Shown in pieces: positions 40,556-49,035 of a DNA stretch of 64,000 nucleotides. This DNA comes from Candidatus Desulfosporosinus nitrosoreducens (lineage in GTDB: Bacteria; Bacillota; Desulfitobacteriia; Desulfitobacteriales; Desulfitobacteriaceae), in the NCBI RefSeq assembly GCF_030954495.1, contig NZ_JAVHUW010000065.1:62001-126000 (forward strand), read 5' to 3'. The position numbers were made by a program, and so were the translations under genes. The notes beneath the pieces were generated by a model, which worked only from the letters and a program-made list of their open reading frames with translations, was not told where the DNA came from and did not search any database. Numbering within the stretch: position 1 is the first letter of the stretch; the number at the start of each line of letters is the position of its first letter.

Positions 40556-41398
40556 TTACGCCTTGCCTTCGGACCCGCATAAGCCGATTTTATGTGCAAC
40601 AACTTGTCCTACAGCTTCACGTACCTTGAGGACGACTTTCCAGGGTTCTTGTTCCGTAATCAATGTTTCTGCCATGGACCTGGCCCAAGCGGCTTTTAAT
40701 TCTGTGCCAATATTAACTTTGGCGATACCTTTCCTGATGGCCTCGCGGATCATGTCAGCAGGAATTCCTGAACCGCCATGAAGAACTAATGGTACCTTCA
40801 CAAGTGTGCCAATTTTCTCAATCAGGGAAAAATTGATTTTCGGCGGAAATTTATATAAACCGTGGGCGGTACCTACAGCAGGAGCAAATGTATCGATGCC
40901 GCTTTCGGTTACCAGCTTGAGAGCCCCTGAAGGGTCGGCCAGGGCCCTGGCGGGATTGCCGGTTTCCTGTGAATCTTCAATTCCCCCGATATGTCCTAAT
41001 TCAGCCTCGGTCGTAGCCCCATAGATACGAGCCAACTCGACTGTTTTCCTGGCATGGGCAATATTTTCGTTTAAGGGTAGTGCGGAAGCATCAATCATCA
41101 CGGAAGTAAAACCATGTTCCAGAGCCCACTGAATCCACTCTAAGCTGTTGCTGTGATCCAGGTGTAGGGCCACGGGTATTTTAGCGGCCTTAGCGACTCC
41201 TCGAGCCATAGCTGCTGCGGCAACATCTCCGATTTTATCCAGATAGGTTGGCGTGATTTGGAGAATTACCGGAGAACGACGTTTTTCAGCAGTTTCGATA
41301 ATAGCCTGCAATATCTCTAAGTTGTGAAAATTAAAGGCTGGGACAGCGTATTGTCCTTGTTTAGCTTTGTTGAGTATCTGAATAGATGGTTCTAGCAT
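40556..41398 (-). CDS. Class II (zinc) aldolase of the fructose-bisphosphate/tagatose-bisphosphate family, copy 1
   Basis: 280 aa. Zn ligands and catalytic residues in HLDHSNSLEW (His-Leu-Asp-His), EAELGHIGG, GTAHGLYKF and LHGGSGIPADMI. Catalyses retro-aldol cleavage of a ketose phosphate to DHAP and an aldehyde; FbaA, GatY/KbaY and others share the fold. Residues 1-30 (MLEPSIQILNKAKQGQYAVPAFNFHNLE) are standard. It is only distantly like the second copy at 52.2 kb, so their substrates probably differ. Lead gene of the minus-strand unit, divergent from the UTRA regulator with three palindromic operators between them. Confidence 0.9.
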   Translation of the reverse strand: MLEPSIQILNKAKQGQYAVPAFNFHNLEILQAIIETAEKRRSPVILQITPTYLDKIGDVAAAAMARGVAKAAKIPVALHLDHSNSLEWIQWALEHGFTSVMIDASALPLNENIAHARKTVELARIYGATTEAELGHIGGIEDSQETGNPARALADPSGALKLVTESGIDTFAPAVGTAHGLYKFPPKINFSLIEKIGTLVKVPLVLHGGSGIPADMIREAIRKGIAKVNIGTELKAAWARSMAETLITEQEPWKVVLKVREAVGQVVAHKIGLCGSEGKA

Positions 41399-41495
41399 GG
41401 AATTACCCCCTAACTAGTATGAATTATGAGAATTCCTTAAAAATTCCCTCTTGACAAGAGAATACTACCATACTAAAATTACCTTGTAAATATGC

Positions 41496-41534
41496 AATAT
41501 TGCAATATTTAAAAACAAACAATATTGCAATATT
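41496..41534. promoter_or_regulatory. Two palindromic operators upstream of the aldolase gene
   Basis: AATATTGCAATATT, a perfect 14-base palindrome, occurs at 41496-41509 and at 41521-41534, 25 bases (about 2.4 helical turns) apart. The same sequence occurs at 41661 and twice at 46760-46781. It is the likely binding site of the UTRA regulator encoded next to it. Confidence 0.75.
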
Positions 41535-41660
41535 GCGAGCGATACCATCTTCTTTTACCTTTACTTAGAGTGAAAATTTCCTGCGTTCACATGAGCATTT
41601 GTATCTCATTTCCTTCCTTGACGATAAACTTTATTTGATATAATCTAATTATAAATGTGT

Positions 41661-41674
41661 AATATTGCAATATT
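41661..41674. promoter_or_regulatory. Palindromic operator in the promoter of the UTRA regulator
   Basis: AATATTGCAATATT again, 24 bases before the GTG start of the regulator, so binding should block its own expression. Confidence 0.75.
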
Positions 41675-41697
41675 GTTGGGTAAGGGAGTAAGGAAAC

Positions 41698-42465
41698 GTG
41701 GAATTGAAGAAAATGGAGTCGATACCTTTACATTATCAATTAACAAACACTCTGCGCGATGCTATTAGAGACGGTATCTGGAATCTGGGAGATGCTTTTC
41801 CCACCGACAAGGATTTAATGGTAAAGTATGGCGTTAGCAGTACAACCGTAAGGCGCTCCGTGGGTCAACTGGTTCAGGAAGGACTGCTCGAGCGCAAAGC
41901 GGGTAAAGGAACATTTGTCAAGAATAAACCTGTAGAAGAAACGCTGGGGCTATTGACGGGTTTCTTTCAAGAAATGATCGGCCGTGGGTTCTCACCGAGT
42001 GCCGAGTTAATCAATCTTTGTCCCGTCGAAATAACCGCTAAAGAATTGGAAAGAGTCCCCGAGTTATCTGTCTTTAACAATCAAAAGATGTTTCTGATCG
42101 AAAAGGTACAGAAACTAAATAATGAGCCCATTGCCTATTTGCAAAGCTATTGGCCTTATGAATATGGCTCTCGGATGGCTGCTTTTGACTTAACTAAAAT
42201 TGGCTTGTACGATATCGCGGCTAAGGAATTGGGGATGGTTTTAACTAAGGCGGAGCAAACGATCGGTGCGGGGATTGCCCATAAAAAAGTAGCACAGTAT
42301 CTGGGAGTTAAAATTGGTTTTCCGATTCTTACCATGAATCGTATTGCCTATTGTGGCGAACAGCCTGTAGAGCTCTCATTCAACTCGTACCGGGCAGATA
42401 GATACAAGTATAAGGTCTTACTTCAGCAGCACACGAGTAGAAACATAGAAGGTCTTTTCCTATAA
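41698..42465 (+). CDS. GntR/HutC-family regulator with UTRA sensor domain
   Basis: 255 aa from GTG 41698, with AAGGGAGTAAGG before it. Winged helix at ~10-78 (IPLHYQLTNTLRDAIRDG, FPTDKDLMVKYGVSSTTVRRSV), UTRA domain at ~95-245, which in relatives binds sugar phosphates or amino sugars. The five AATATTGCAATATT palindromes in front of this gene, the aldolase gene and the ABC ATPase gene define a small regulon. A sugar-phosphate intermediate of the encoded pathway is the natural inducer candidate. Confidence 0.9.
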   Translation: MELKKMESIPLHYQLTNTLRDAIRDGIWNLGDAFPTDKDLMVKYGVSSTTVRRSVGQLVQEGLLERKAGKGTFVKNKPVEETLGLLTGFFQEMIGRGFSPSAELINLCPVEITAKELERVPELSVFNNQKMFLIEKVQKLNNEPIAYLQSYWPYEYGSRMAAFDLTKIGLYDIAAKELGMVLTKAEQTIGAGIAHKKVAQYLGVKIGFPILTMNRIAYCGEQPVELSFNSYRADRYKYKVLLQQHTSRNIEGLFL

Positions 42466-42912
42466 ATGTAAATGGTGAATAACCCTTGGTTAAATGATCG
42501 TCTAATTTTGATTAGATCAGGATATAACACTTATTGCCTGCTCTTTCCTCACAATCATCCCTGTTGCTGCACGTGCCATACGGTGTTGATGAGGATCGAG
42601 CAGTAGTCTAATTCAACTTTAAACCAAATAGACAGAGTTGTCTTCGGGGGAGGTGATTGTGGGTTTCCTATGCGTTCTTTGCGACAAAGTAATTCCGTAG
42701 TGAACCCCACTTGGTGAAAACGATCACATATAAATAACCTTGGGGGATTCTGCGCTGATTTGCAGCGCAGAAGGATCTGGAAGGGAAGATATTGGAACTA
42801 CATCAGCAAAGAAGCTGTATATAAAAGTTGGTAAAAAGATGTGACTAATTATCGAAATGTTTAGAATTGGGGAAACGAAGTGATAAACTCGGGATCGGAA
42901 GGAGTTTAGAGT
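42466..42912 (+). promoter_or_regulatory. Leader of the sugar-binding-protein gene with cre site and hairpin
   Basis: No gene is seen in these 447 bases. TGAAAACGATCACA (42715-42728) fits the CcpA cre pattern TGWNANCGNTNWCA and is followed at once by TATAAA. TTCTGCGCTG (42748-42757) pairs perfectly with CAGCGCAGAA (42763-42772) around ATTTG, without a T run. Carbon catabolite control of the uptake genes is plausible. The AATATTGCAATATT operator is absent here. Confidence 0.5.
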
Positions 42913-44202
42913 ATGTTAATGAAAAAGTTACTCAGCTTGCCCTTGATATGCTCGCTATTAGTTTTCGGCACTGTTGCTTGCGGTACAAGCAATACCACTT
43001 CCGCTTCAGGTCAAAGTGATAGTCAACCTGTAACCATTTCGTTTGTGAACTGGGCCACTGCTGAAGAATCAACCAAACAAATGACCCTGGATACTATCGC
43101 CGAATTCGAGAAACAAAATCCGAATATCAAAGTCAAAAACGTGCCTATTCCTGTCAGCGATATTTTAAATCAGTTAACGATTATGAACAGTGCTGGCAAT
43201 GCCCCGGATATTGCCCAAGTTGATAATGCTTCAGTGATTAGTTTAGCTTCCATGGGAGCTTTGTCGCCAACCGACAATTTACTGTCGCAGCAATTCCTGT
43301 CTGACATGGATAAAGCTTCTTACGAATTGGGTGTACTGAACAGTCAGCACTATGCCGTTCCCTGGGCGGGACAACCGATGGGTTTATGGTATAACAAAAA
43401 GCTGATGCAAGATGCGGGCTTGGATCCCAATAACCCGCCCAAGACTATGGATGAATTGAACAAAGACATGGACATTGCTAAGCAAAAATTGCCCAAAAGT
43501 GTTGTAATGCTGCAGGTTGATACAACAATACGTACTATTGGCCTGGAGCAGGAATGGCCGCTGATGGAGTCTTTCGGGGCGATCAAGGACGGCAAGGTCA
43601 ATGCCGGTCAGATGGGCCCCTATGCCGAATGGCTGCGGGGAATTATTCAAAAAGGGTATACCTTGCCCGGGAAAAAATTTGGTGAATTCAGGCCTCTGGC
43701 CGCTCAAAACAACCTGCTGTTCGGGATAGATGAACCATGCTTTAAAGGAATTGTCCAAAGTATGAACAAAAGTTTAACGGATGATGCCTTTAATCAAACA
43801 TGGGCAGTCACAAAATTGCCCGACGGTACCAGCAAATCACAATGTATTCCTGGAAACCATAATCTAGTCATTTTTAAAGCTTCGAAAAGTCAGGCAGCGG
43901 TTGCCAAATTTGCTGAGTTTTTAGCAGGGAGTGACTTTGCTCTTAAAAATTATGTGCTTCCTACAGGATACGTACCGGTAGTTAAGAGTGCCAGTCAGCG
44001 CTTCCCGCAACAATTTACCGACCCCTCGCTTAAAAGTTTTGCCGAAACAGTGGCCCCCACTGAAGTTCGTGCTCCCTGGGGTCCGGACTATAGTAAATAT
44101 GCCACGGATGTCATGACAAGTATGCAAGAAGTCATTACCACAACCAAACCGATTCCGGATATTCTTAATACCTTACAAACTAAGCTCCAGAACTATAAGT
44201 AA
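42913..44202 (+). CDS. ABC sugar-transporter substrate-binding lipoprotein
   Basis: 429 aa, solute-binding family 1 (MalE/UgpB type). Lipoprotein signal peptide with lipobox FGTVAC and lipidated Cys23, then a Ser/Thr-rich linker. ISFVNWATAEESTKQMTLDTI begins the mature fold, and AVPWAGQPMGLWYNKKLMQDAGLDP is the family motif. It captures an oligosaccharide, glycoside or sugar derivative for the permeases at 48-50 kb. GGAAGGAG precedes the ATG. The ligand is not deducible; related proteins (SmoF) bind sulfoquinovosyl glycerol. Confidence 0.92.
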   Translation: MLMKKLLSLPLICSLLVFGTVACGTSNTTSASGQSDSQPVTISFVNWATAEESTKQMTLDTIAEFEKQNPNIKVKNVPIPVSDILNQLTIMNSAGNAPDIAQVDNASVISLASMGALSPTDNLLSQQFLSDMDKASYELGVLNSQHYAVPWAGQPMGLWYNKKLMQDAGLDPNNPPKTMDELNKDMDIAKQKLPKSVVMLQVDTTIRTIGLEQEWPLMESFGAIKDGKVNAGQMGPYAEWLRGIIQKGYTLPGKKFGEFRPLAAQNNLLFGIDEPCFKGIVQSMNKSLTDDAFNQTWAVTKLPDGTSKSQCIPGNHNLVIFKASKSQAAVAKFAEFLAGSDFALKNYVLPTGYVPVVKSASQRFPQQFTDPSLKSFAETVAPTEVRAPWGPDYSKYATDVMTSMQEVITTTKPIPDILNTLQTKLQNYK

Positions 44203-44227
44203 TTGGATGAACAATTTGGGTCAATAC

Positions 44228-44252
44228 GGCAAGTGGGTTCAACCCACTTGCC
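44228..44252 (+). other. Intercistronic hairpin after the binding-protein gene
   Basis: GGCAAGTGG pairs with CCACTTGCC around GTTCAAC. There is no T run. Hairpins in this place usually protect the binding-protein mRNA, raising its level over the genes that follow. Confidence 0.6.
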
Positions 44253-44291
44253 ACCGAACTTTAAAAACAAGAAGAATGGAAGGCGTAAGAT

Positions 44292-45629
44292 ATGTCAAAA
44301 AGTAGTTCAAAGGTTGGCCTGGTTTTTTTTGTTAGACCCCAGTTTGATGTGAATTTGGCTAAGGATTTTTTTCACAACGCCCAATCAGCTCTGGAACGGG
44401 CGGGTATTGCTACGGAAGTTTTTGAACAGCCCATTGCCGTGGGGGCCGAAGCCTTATCCTTGGCTGAATCGATCAATAACCGTCCGGATTTACATGCTTT
44501 AATTATTGTTCAGGGAACCTTCTGTGATGCTTCTTTAATCCTGAATCTAGCCGGTAACGTCAAATTGCCTCTTCTGATCTGGGCGACCAAGGAAGAACCT
44601 ACCGGTGAAAGGCTGCGCCTTAATTCCTTCTGCGGCCTCAATTTAGGGGCCCATGCGCTGGTGAATGCCGGTATTAAATTCAAAGGTGTTTATGGCAGCC
44701 CCGATTCCCCTTCGACTGTGAAGAAGGTAGCGGCCTTTGCGCGGGCCGCCGGAGCAATCAAGTGGCTGAGAGGAAAACGTATAGGGCTGTTTGGGCACCG
44801 GCCTTCAGGTTACTATCCCTCTAATTTCAATGAAATATTGCTGCTTCAGCAATTCGGAATTTCGGTTGAGTACGTATCCCTCAATGAAGTATTTTCTCTG
44901 GCCCTAGAGATTCAAATCGAGGATATCCAACACGCTATCGCCGGTTTAGGCGGGACGGAAAACTTGGAAATGAACGCGACCAGGAAATCAGTTCAGGCCT
45001 ATTTGGCGCTCAAAGAAATAGTTTCCCGAAAGGCCCTTGATGCGGTCGCTGTAGAATGCTGGCCGGAATTTATGGCGAACTTTGGCGGAGCCGTATGTTA
45101 TGCCCTCAGTCGTCTGAATGATGAAGGGATTGTGGCTGCCTGTGAGGCAGATGTTAATGCGGCGGTGACAATGCTTATAGGGTCTTACATGTCTTCTCAA
45201 GCTAATTTTATTGCTGATTTAGTCGGTGCCGAGGAAGAACAGAACCAATTAATCTTTTGGCATTGCGGCAATGGGCCACGCTCCCTGATTGCGCCGGATA
45301 CAATCCCGCTGGCAGGTGTCCACCCGAACCGGAAGATTCCTTTAGCCCTGTATTTCCCCTTAAAAGGCGGTCAGGTGACAATAAGCCGTTTAAGCAGTGA
45401 TCGTAACGGAGATTTGCGGCTTTTGCTTGGATTGGGTATGGGTATCGAGACCAAACTTCTCTATAGCGGCAATAGTTTGCCTGTTCAGATTTCCGGCTCA
45501 GTGCAGCAAACCTTGGACACTATTTTGTACGAAGGTGTTGAACATCATTACATTGTCACTTACGGTGATTTCACTTGTGAATTCAGAGAGCTGGCTGAAC
45601 TTCTTAATTTACGAATGATTAATTTCTAA
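44292..45629 (+). CDS. L-fucose/arabinose-isomerase-family sugar isomerase
   Basis: 445 aa, FucI/AraA-type fold: three N-terminal Rossmann-like segments (VGLVFFVRPQFDVN, LHALIIVQGTFCDAS, KRIGLFGHRPSGYYPS) and the C-terminal domain (GGQVTISRLSSDRNGDLRL, HHYIVTYGDFTCEFRELAELL). DAVAVECWPEF holds the metal/catalytic Glu position and CEADVNAAVTM the next acidic ligand. It would convert an aldose to a ketose. Sulfoquinovose isomerases of Firmicute sulfoglycolysis belong to this superfamily, which makes that role possible. The product would suit the PfkA-like kinase and aldolase downstream. Ribosome site GGAAGG 6 nt before the ATG. Confidence 0.8.
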   Translation: MSKSSSKVGLVFFVRPQFDVNLAKDFFHNAQSALERAGIATEVFEQPIAVGAEALSLAESINNRPDLHALIIVQGTFCDASLILNLAGNVKLPLLIWATKEEPTGERLRLNSFCGLNLGAHALVNAGIKFKGVYGSPDSPSTVKKVAAFARAAGAIKWLRGKRIGLFGHRPSGYYPSNFNEILLLQQFGISVEYVSLNEVFSLALEIQIEDIQHAIAGLGGTENLEMNATRKSVQAYLALKEIVSRKALDAVAVECWPEFMANFGGAVCYALSRLNDEGIVAACEADVNAAVTMLIGSYMSSQANFIADLVGAEEEQNQLIFWHCGNGPRSLIAPDTIPLAGVHPNRKIPLALYFPLKGGQVTISRLSSDRNGDLRLLLGLGMGIETKLLYSGNSLPVQISGSVQQTLDTILYEGVEHHYIVTYGDFTCEFRELAELLNLRMINF

Positions 45630-45641
45630 CGGAGGCTTAAA

Positions 45642-46742
45642 ATGTCTAAAAAGCGAGAAGAAATTGCTCTTAAGGAACAGCGGCTGTTAAGTCTGATAGA
45701 AGAAAATAAGCTTGAAGGTATTTGTCTCTCCCGAGCGGCTAATTTTGCCTGGTTGACGGCCGGGGGCAACAACAGGGTTGTTTGGAGTCAGGAAACAGGA
45801 GCTGCCGCCTTGGTGCTTATTGAGAACCGGAAGTTCCTTGTTGCTCCCAAAAATGAAATTGAGAGGTTGATGCAGGAGCAGGCCGCCGATACAGGTTTTG
45901 AGCCTTGGACTTATGAATGGTATGAAGACCGGCAGAAGGCAATCGAAAGGCTGGTCGGGAACAAAAAGATTGGTTCGGATATTCCTCTGGGCAATTGGCC
46001 GGTGATCGAGCCCGAGCTTAAAAGGCTCCGCTTCAGCCTGACCGTTCATGAGGTGGAGCGGGCTGAGAAACTGGCGGCGGTCTGTTCGGATGCGTTGTCT
46101 GCCGTCTGCCTGGCAATTGTTCCCGGCTGCTCGGAATGGAACATTCAGGCCGAATTGTCAAGCCGGCTGCTCAATCAAGGAGTGCGTGCCAATGTGCTCT
46201 TGGTGGGAGCGGATGAGCGAACAAAATTCCGGCATCCGGTGCCTTCGATAAATAACGTTAATAAGTACGTTATTGTCGGCTTGGTTGGCGAAGAAGGCGG
46301 CTTGCACATAGCTCTGACGAGATCGGTCTATTTCGGCAGGATTCCGGAGGTTCTGCGGCAGAATTACGAGAGCTGTTTAGCAGTGGAAAAGTCTTTTTGG
46401 GAGAATAGTGTTATGGGAGCGGCCAGTAAGCAGGTCTTTGATCAGGGCATCAGGACTTACGCGGATTTGGGGTATCGGGAGGAATGGAAGCGTCATCACC
46501 AGGGCGGCGCCATTGGGTATGCACCGCGCGAGTATCGGGCAGGGGAAGGAAAGCCGGAGATCATTCAAGCGAATCAAATGCTGGCCTGGAATCCTACGGT
46601 TGAAAATACCAAGTGCGAGGATACATGCCTGGTTACTCCAAGCGGACTAAAGCTGTTAACGACGGTACCCATCACCTGGCCGACTACAACGATGAACGTG
46701 AACAACAAGAATTTTCAGCGCCCTCTCATCCTTGAAAAGTAG
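45642..46742 (+). CDS. M24 (creatinase/prolidase fold) protein with degenerate metal site
   Basis: 366 aa. N-terminal creatinase-type domain (~1-130), C-terminal pita-bread domain (~140-345). Active M24 peptidases use D-D-H-E-E to hold two metals. Here the D-x-G...D-x-TRT region reads VIVGLVGEEGGLHIALTRSV, with Gly and Ala where the Asps should be. The His side survives in HHQGGAIGY and the last Glu in KCEDTCLV, but the first Glu is Asn (WNPTVEN). It may be a metal-free hydrolase as creatinase is, or a scaffold. It starts 13 bp after the isomerase gene, with GGAGG before the ATG, so it belongs to the sugar operon; its job there is unknown. Confidence 0.8.
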   Translation: MSKKREEIALKEQRLLSLIEENKLEGICLSRAANFAWLTAGGNNRVVWSQETGAAALVLIENRKFLVAPKNEIERLMQEQAADTGFEPWTYEWYEDRQKAIERLVGNKKIGSDIPLGNWPVIEPELKRLRFSLTVHEVERAEKLAAVCSDALSAVCLAIVPGCSEWNIQAELSSRLLNQGVRANVLLVGADERTKFRHPVPSINNVNKYVIVGLVGEEGGLHIALTRSVYFGRIPEVLRQNYESCLAVEKSFWENSVMGAASKQVFDQGIRTYADLGYREEWKRHHQGGAIGYAPREYRAGEGKPEIIQANQMLAWNPTVENTKCEDTCLVTPSGLKLLTTVPITWPTTTMNVNNKNFQRPLILEK

Positions 46743-46759
46743 AAATTTGCCTGTGTTTA

Positions 46760-46781
46760 AATATTGCAATATTGCAATATT
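46760..46781. promoter_or_regulatory. Double overlapping palindromic operator before the ABC ATPase gene
   Basis: AATATTGCAATATT occurs at 46760-46773 and again, overlapping, at 46768-46781. Same site as at 41.5 and 41.66 kb. It implies a second, UTRA-controlled promoter for the transporter/kinase/aldolase genes. Confidence 0.75.
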
Positions 46782-46921
46782 TAGGAAAAGCAGATTGTCT
46801 GTGCGCGAAAGAAGTGATTACCTAATTTGTATTTGTTATGCAATAAGTTCTAGGTCAAATTGATTAACCCAAACCTTCTGACCAAATTTTAAATTGAAGA
46901 CTAACTTGGGAGGGAAAATAA

Positions 46922-48043
46922 TTGGCAGGAGTTAAATTGCAAGGTGTTTCTAAGGTTTACGGTACTACAACGGCGGTATACCCGACTGATCTGGAAATTG
47001 AAAACGGAGAATTTCTGATCCTTGTAGGACCTTCCGGGTGCGGAAAAACGACAACGTTGCGGATGATTTGCGGGCTGGAGATGCCGTCCGAGGGAAACAT
47101 TTTTATCGGGGATCGCAATGTTACCAAGCTTGAACCTAAGGATCGGGATATAGCCATGGTTTTTCAGAGCTATGCTTTATATCCCCACAAGAATGTATAC
47201 GACAACATGGCTTTCGGCTTGCGCATCAGAAAAAGGCCCAAACAGGAGATTGACGCCGCAGTTAGAGAGACCGCTGAGATGCTGGGCATATCAAAGTACC
47301 TTCATCGTTTCCCTAAAGAATTATCCGGGGGGCAGCGGCAAAGAGTTGCTTTAGGGCGGGCTATTGTCAGGCATCCTCAGGTATTTCTAATGGATGAGCC
47401 TCTAAGTAATCTTGATGCCAAGCTTCGTGTTCAGACTAGAGCGGAACTCATTAAACTTCATCAAAACCTTAGAGCTACGGTTATTTACGTAACTCATGAC
47501 CAAATTGAAGCGATGACTATGGGATCACGCCTTGTGGTGATGAAGGAAGGATTAGTCCAGCAAGTCGGCTCTCCCAAGGAAATCTATGGTTATCCAGTCA
47601 ACAAATTTGTTGCTGGTTTTGTCGGGTCTCCCCCGATGAATTTTGTCACGGGTGAAGTGGAAGTAGACAGGAATAAACTTTATTTTAAAGCGCCGGATTT
47701 TGCCATTGCTTTTCCTCTTCCCAAGGTAACGGCATCTCTCGATAAATCTGTGGTCATCCTGGGGCTTCGGCCGGAAGGTTTTGCCCGAGCCGATTCAAAT
47801 GAAACAAAGAATGTCATTTCTTGTGAGGTCGAGGTTGTGGAGCATATCGGAGCCGAAGTAATTATTCATGCCCGGCTGAAGGCCGGAGAGGAAATTGTCA
47901 TCAAGCAAAACGGGTTTGAAGAAGCGCCAGAGGCAGGGTCCATTGTCAAAGTAAAGCCGTTCCAGGGGAATATTCACTTGTTTGATGCCCAAAGCGAACA
48001 GAGGGTCATCACATCGACAGTAATTTATGGTGAAATACATTAG
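46922..48043 (+). CDS. Sugar ABC transporter ATPase (UgpC/MsmK/MalK type)
   Basis: 373 aa from TTG 46922 (GGGAGGGA 7 nt before it). Walker A GPSGCGKTT (36-44), signature LSGGQRQRVALGRAI, Walker B VFLMDEPLSNLDAK, switch His in YVTHDQIEAM, and a C-terminal TOBE/MalK regulatory domain (~235-370). It drives import by the two permeases encoded next. Since MsmK-type ATPases can serve several importers, it may not be exclusive to this one. Confidence 0.95.
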   Translation: MAGVKLQGVSKVYGTTTAVYPTDLEIENGEFLILVGPSGCGKTTTLRMICGLEMPSEGNIFIGDRNVTKLEPKDRDIAMVFQSYALYPHKNVYDNMAFGLRIRKRPKQEIDAAVRETAEMLGISKYLHRFPKELSGGQRQRVALGRAIVRHPQVFLMDEPLSNLDAKLRVQTRAELIKLHQNLRATVIYVTHDQIEAMTMGSRLVVMKEGLVQQVGSPKEIYGYPVNKFVAGFVGSPPMNFVTGEVEVDRNKLYFKAPDFAIAFPLPKVTASLDKSVVILGLRPEGFARADSNETKNVISCEVEVVEHIGAEVIIHARLKAGEEIVIKQNGFEEAPEAGSIVKVKPFQGNIHLFDAQSEQRVITSTVIYGEIH

Positions 48044-48084
48044 ATAGAAAAGCATCTGCGGACAAGCATAGGAGGGGAGCTGCA

Positions 48085-49002
48085 ATGGCGAATTGGCCGG
48101 AAAGCCAGGACAAACCCCGAGGAATAGGAAGGATACGGATACCACTTCATGTGAAATTGATCTTTCCCGCGGTTTTTGTCCTTGGAATTGTAATACTTTA
48201 TCCTTTGATTAGTTCTTTAGTACTGTCGGTGTTTCATTATGAGTTAACCAGGCCGGATCAGACGAAGCTGAGTGTTCTTGAAAACTACACCAAGATGATC
48301 CATGATGACGTATTTTGGTTGTCTCTGAAAAATACCATCATCTTTACGGGTGTTTCGGTTGTTATCAGCCTGATTGTCGGCTTAATTGGAGCAATAACTA
48401 TTGATCAGCTGCCGCAACGCTTGGCTGGGGTAAGAGGAGTAATATTGGTTCCCTGGCTTATCCCTGGCGTTATAGTGGGCTTTTTGTTTATGTTGATTTT
48501 TGACGTTCAAGTTGGACCGGTCAATATGATCTTAGAGCATCTTGGAATTATTAAAGAATTCTTACCCTGGTTGATGGACGATAAGTTAGCCAATATTGCC
48601 GTAATAGTCGCAAATATTTGGAATCAGATTCCGTTTTATATTTTGATGTTTACGGCCGGCATCAAGGCAATTCCGGCGGAAATTAAAGAAGCCGTTATTG
48701 TAGAAGGGGCGGGCCGCTGGGAAGAATTCCTTCATATAACATTGCCGCACCTCCGCGGAATTCTTATCATCACCAGCTTATTGATGATCATCCGCAACTT
48801 TAATAACTTTCCCCTTATTTACACCATGACCGGCGGTGGTCCGGTTTACTCAACGACAACCTTTGTTATCTATATTTATCGCCTGGCTTTTGAACAGTTC
48901 AATATTGGTTATGCCTCGGCGGTTGGTGTTGTCTGGTGTTTAGTGTTATTAGTGCTTTCCAGCCTTTATGTAAAAATGCTCTCTAAGCAGGATTCCTTGT
49001 AA
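48085..49002 (+). CDS. Sugar ABC transporter permease, MalF/UgpA type
   Basis: 305 aa, six predicted membrane helices, the first at ~24-50 after a basic N-terminus. The EAA loop that docks on the ATPase reads EAVIVEGAGRWEEFLHITLP. AGGGGAG is just before the ATG. Co-transcribed with the ATPase gene (41 bp gap) and the second permease. Confidence 0.92.
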   Translation: MANWPESQDKPRGIGRIRIPLHVKLIFPAVFVLGIVILYPLISSLVLSVFHYELTRPDQTKLSVLENYTKMIHDDVFWLSLKNTIIFTGVSVVISLIVGLIGAITIDQLPQRLAGVRGVILVPWLIPGVIVGFLFMLIFDVQVGPVNMILEHLGIIKEFLPWLMDDKLANIAVIVANIWNQIPFYILMFTAGIKAIPAEIKEAVIVEGAGRWEEFLHITLPHLRGILIITSLLMIIRNFNNFPLIYTMTGGGPVYSTTTFVIYIYRLAFEQFNIGYASAVGVVWCLVLLVLSSLYVKMLSKQDSL

Positions 49003-49035
49003 TCACACGATAATAACCTAAGAGGGGGTTAAAGA

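Noticed and set aside
41496..46781. AATATTGCAATATT copies as a CRISPR-like or mobile repeat
   Set aside because: They are short palindromes placed only in promoter regions around a regulator gene, without regular spacers, so operators explain them better.
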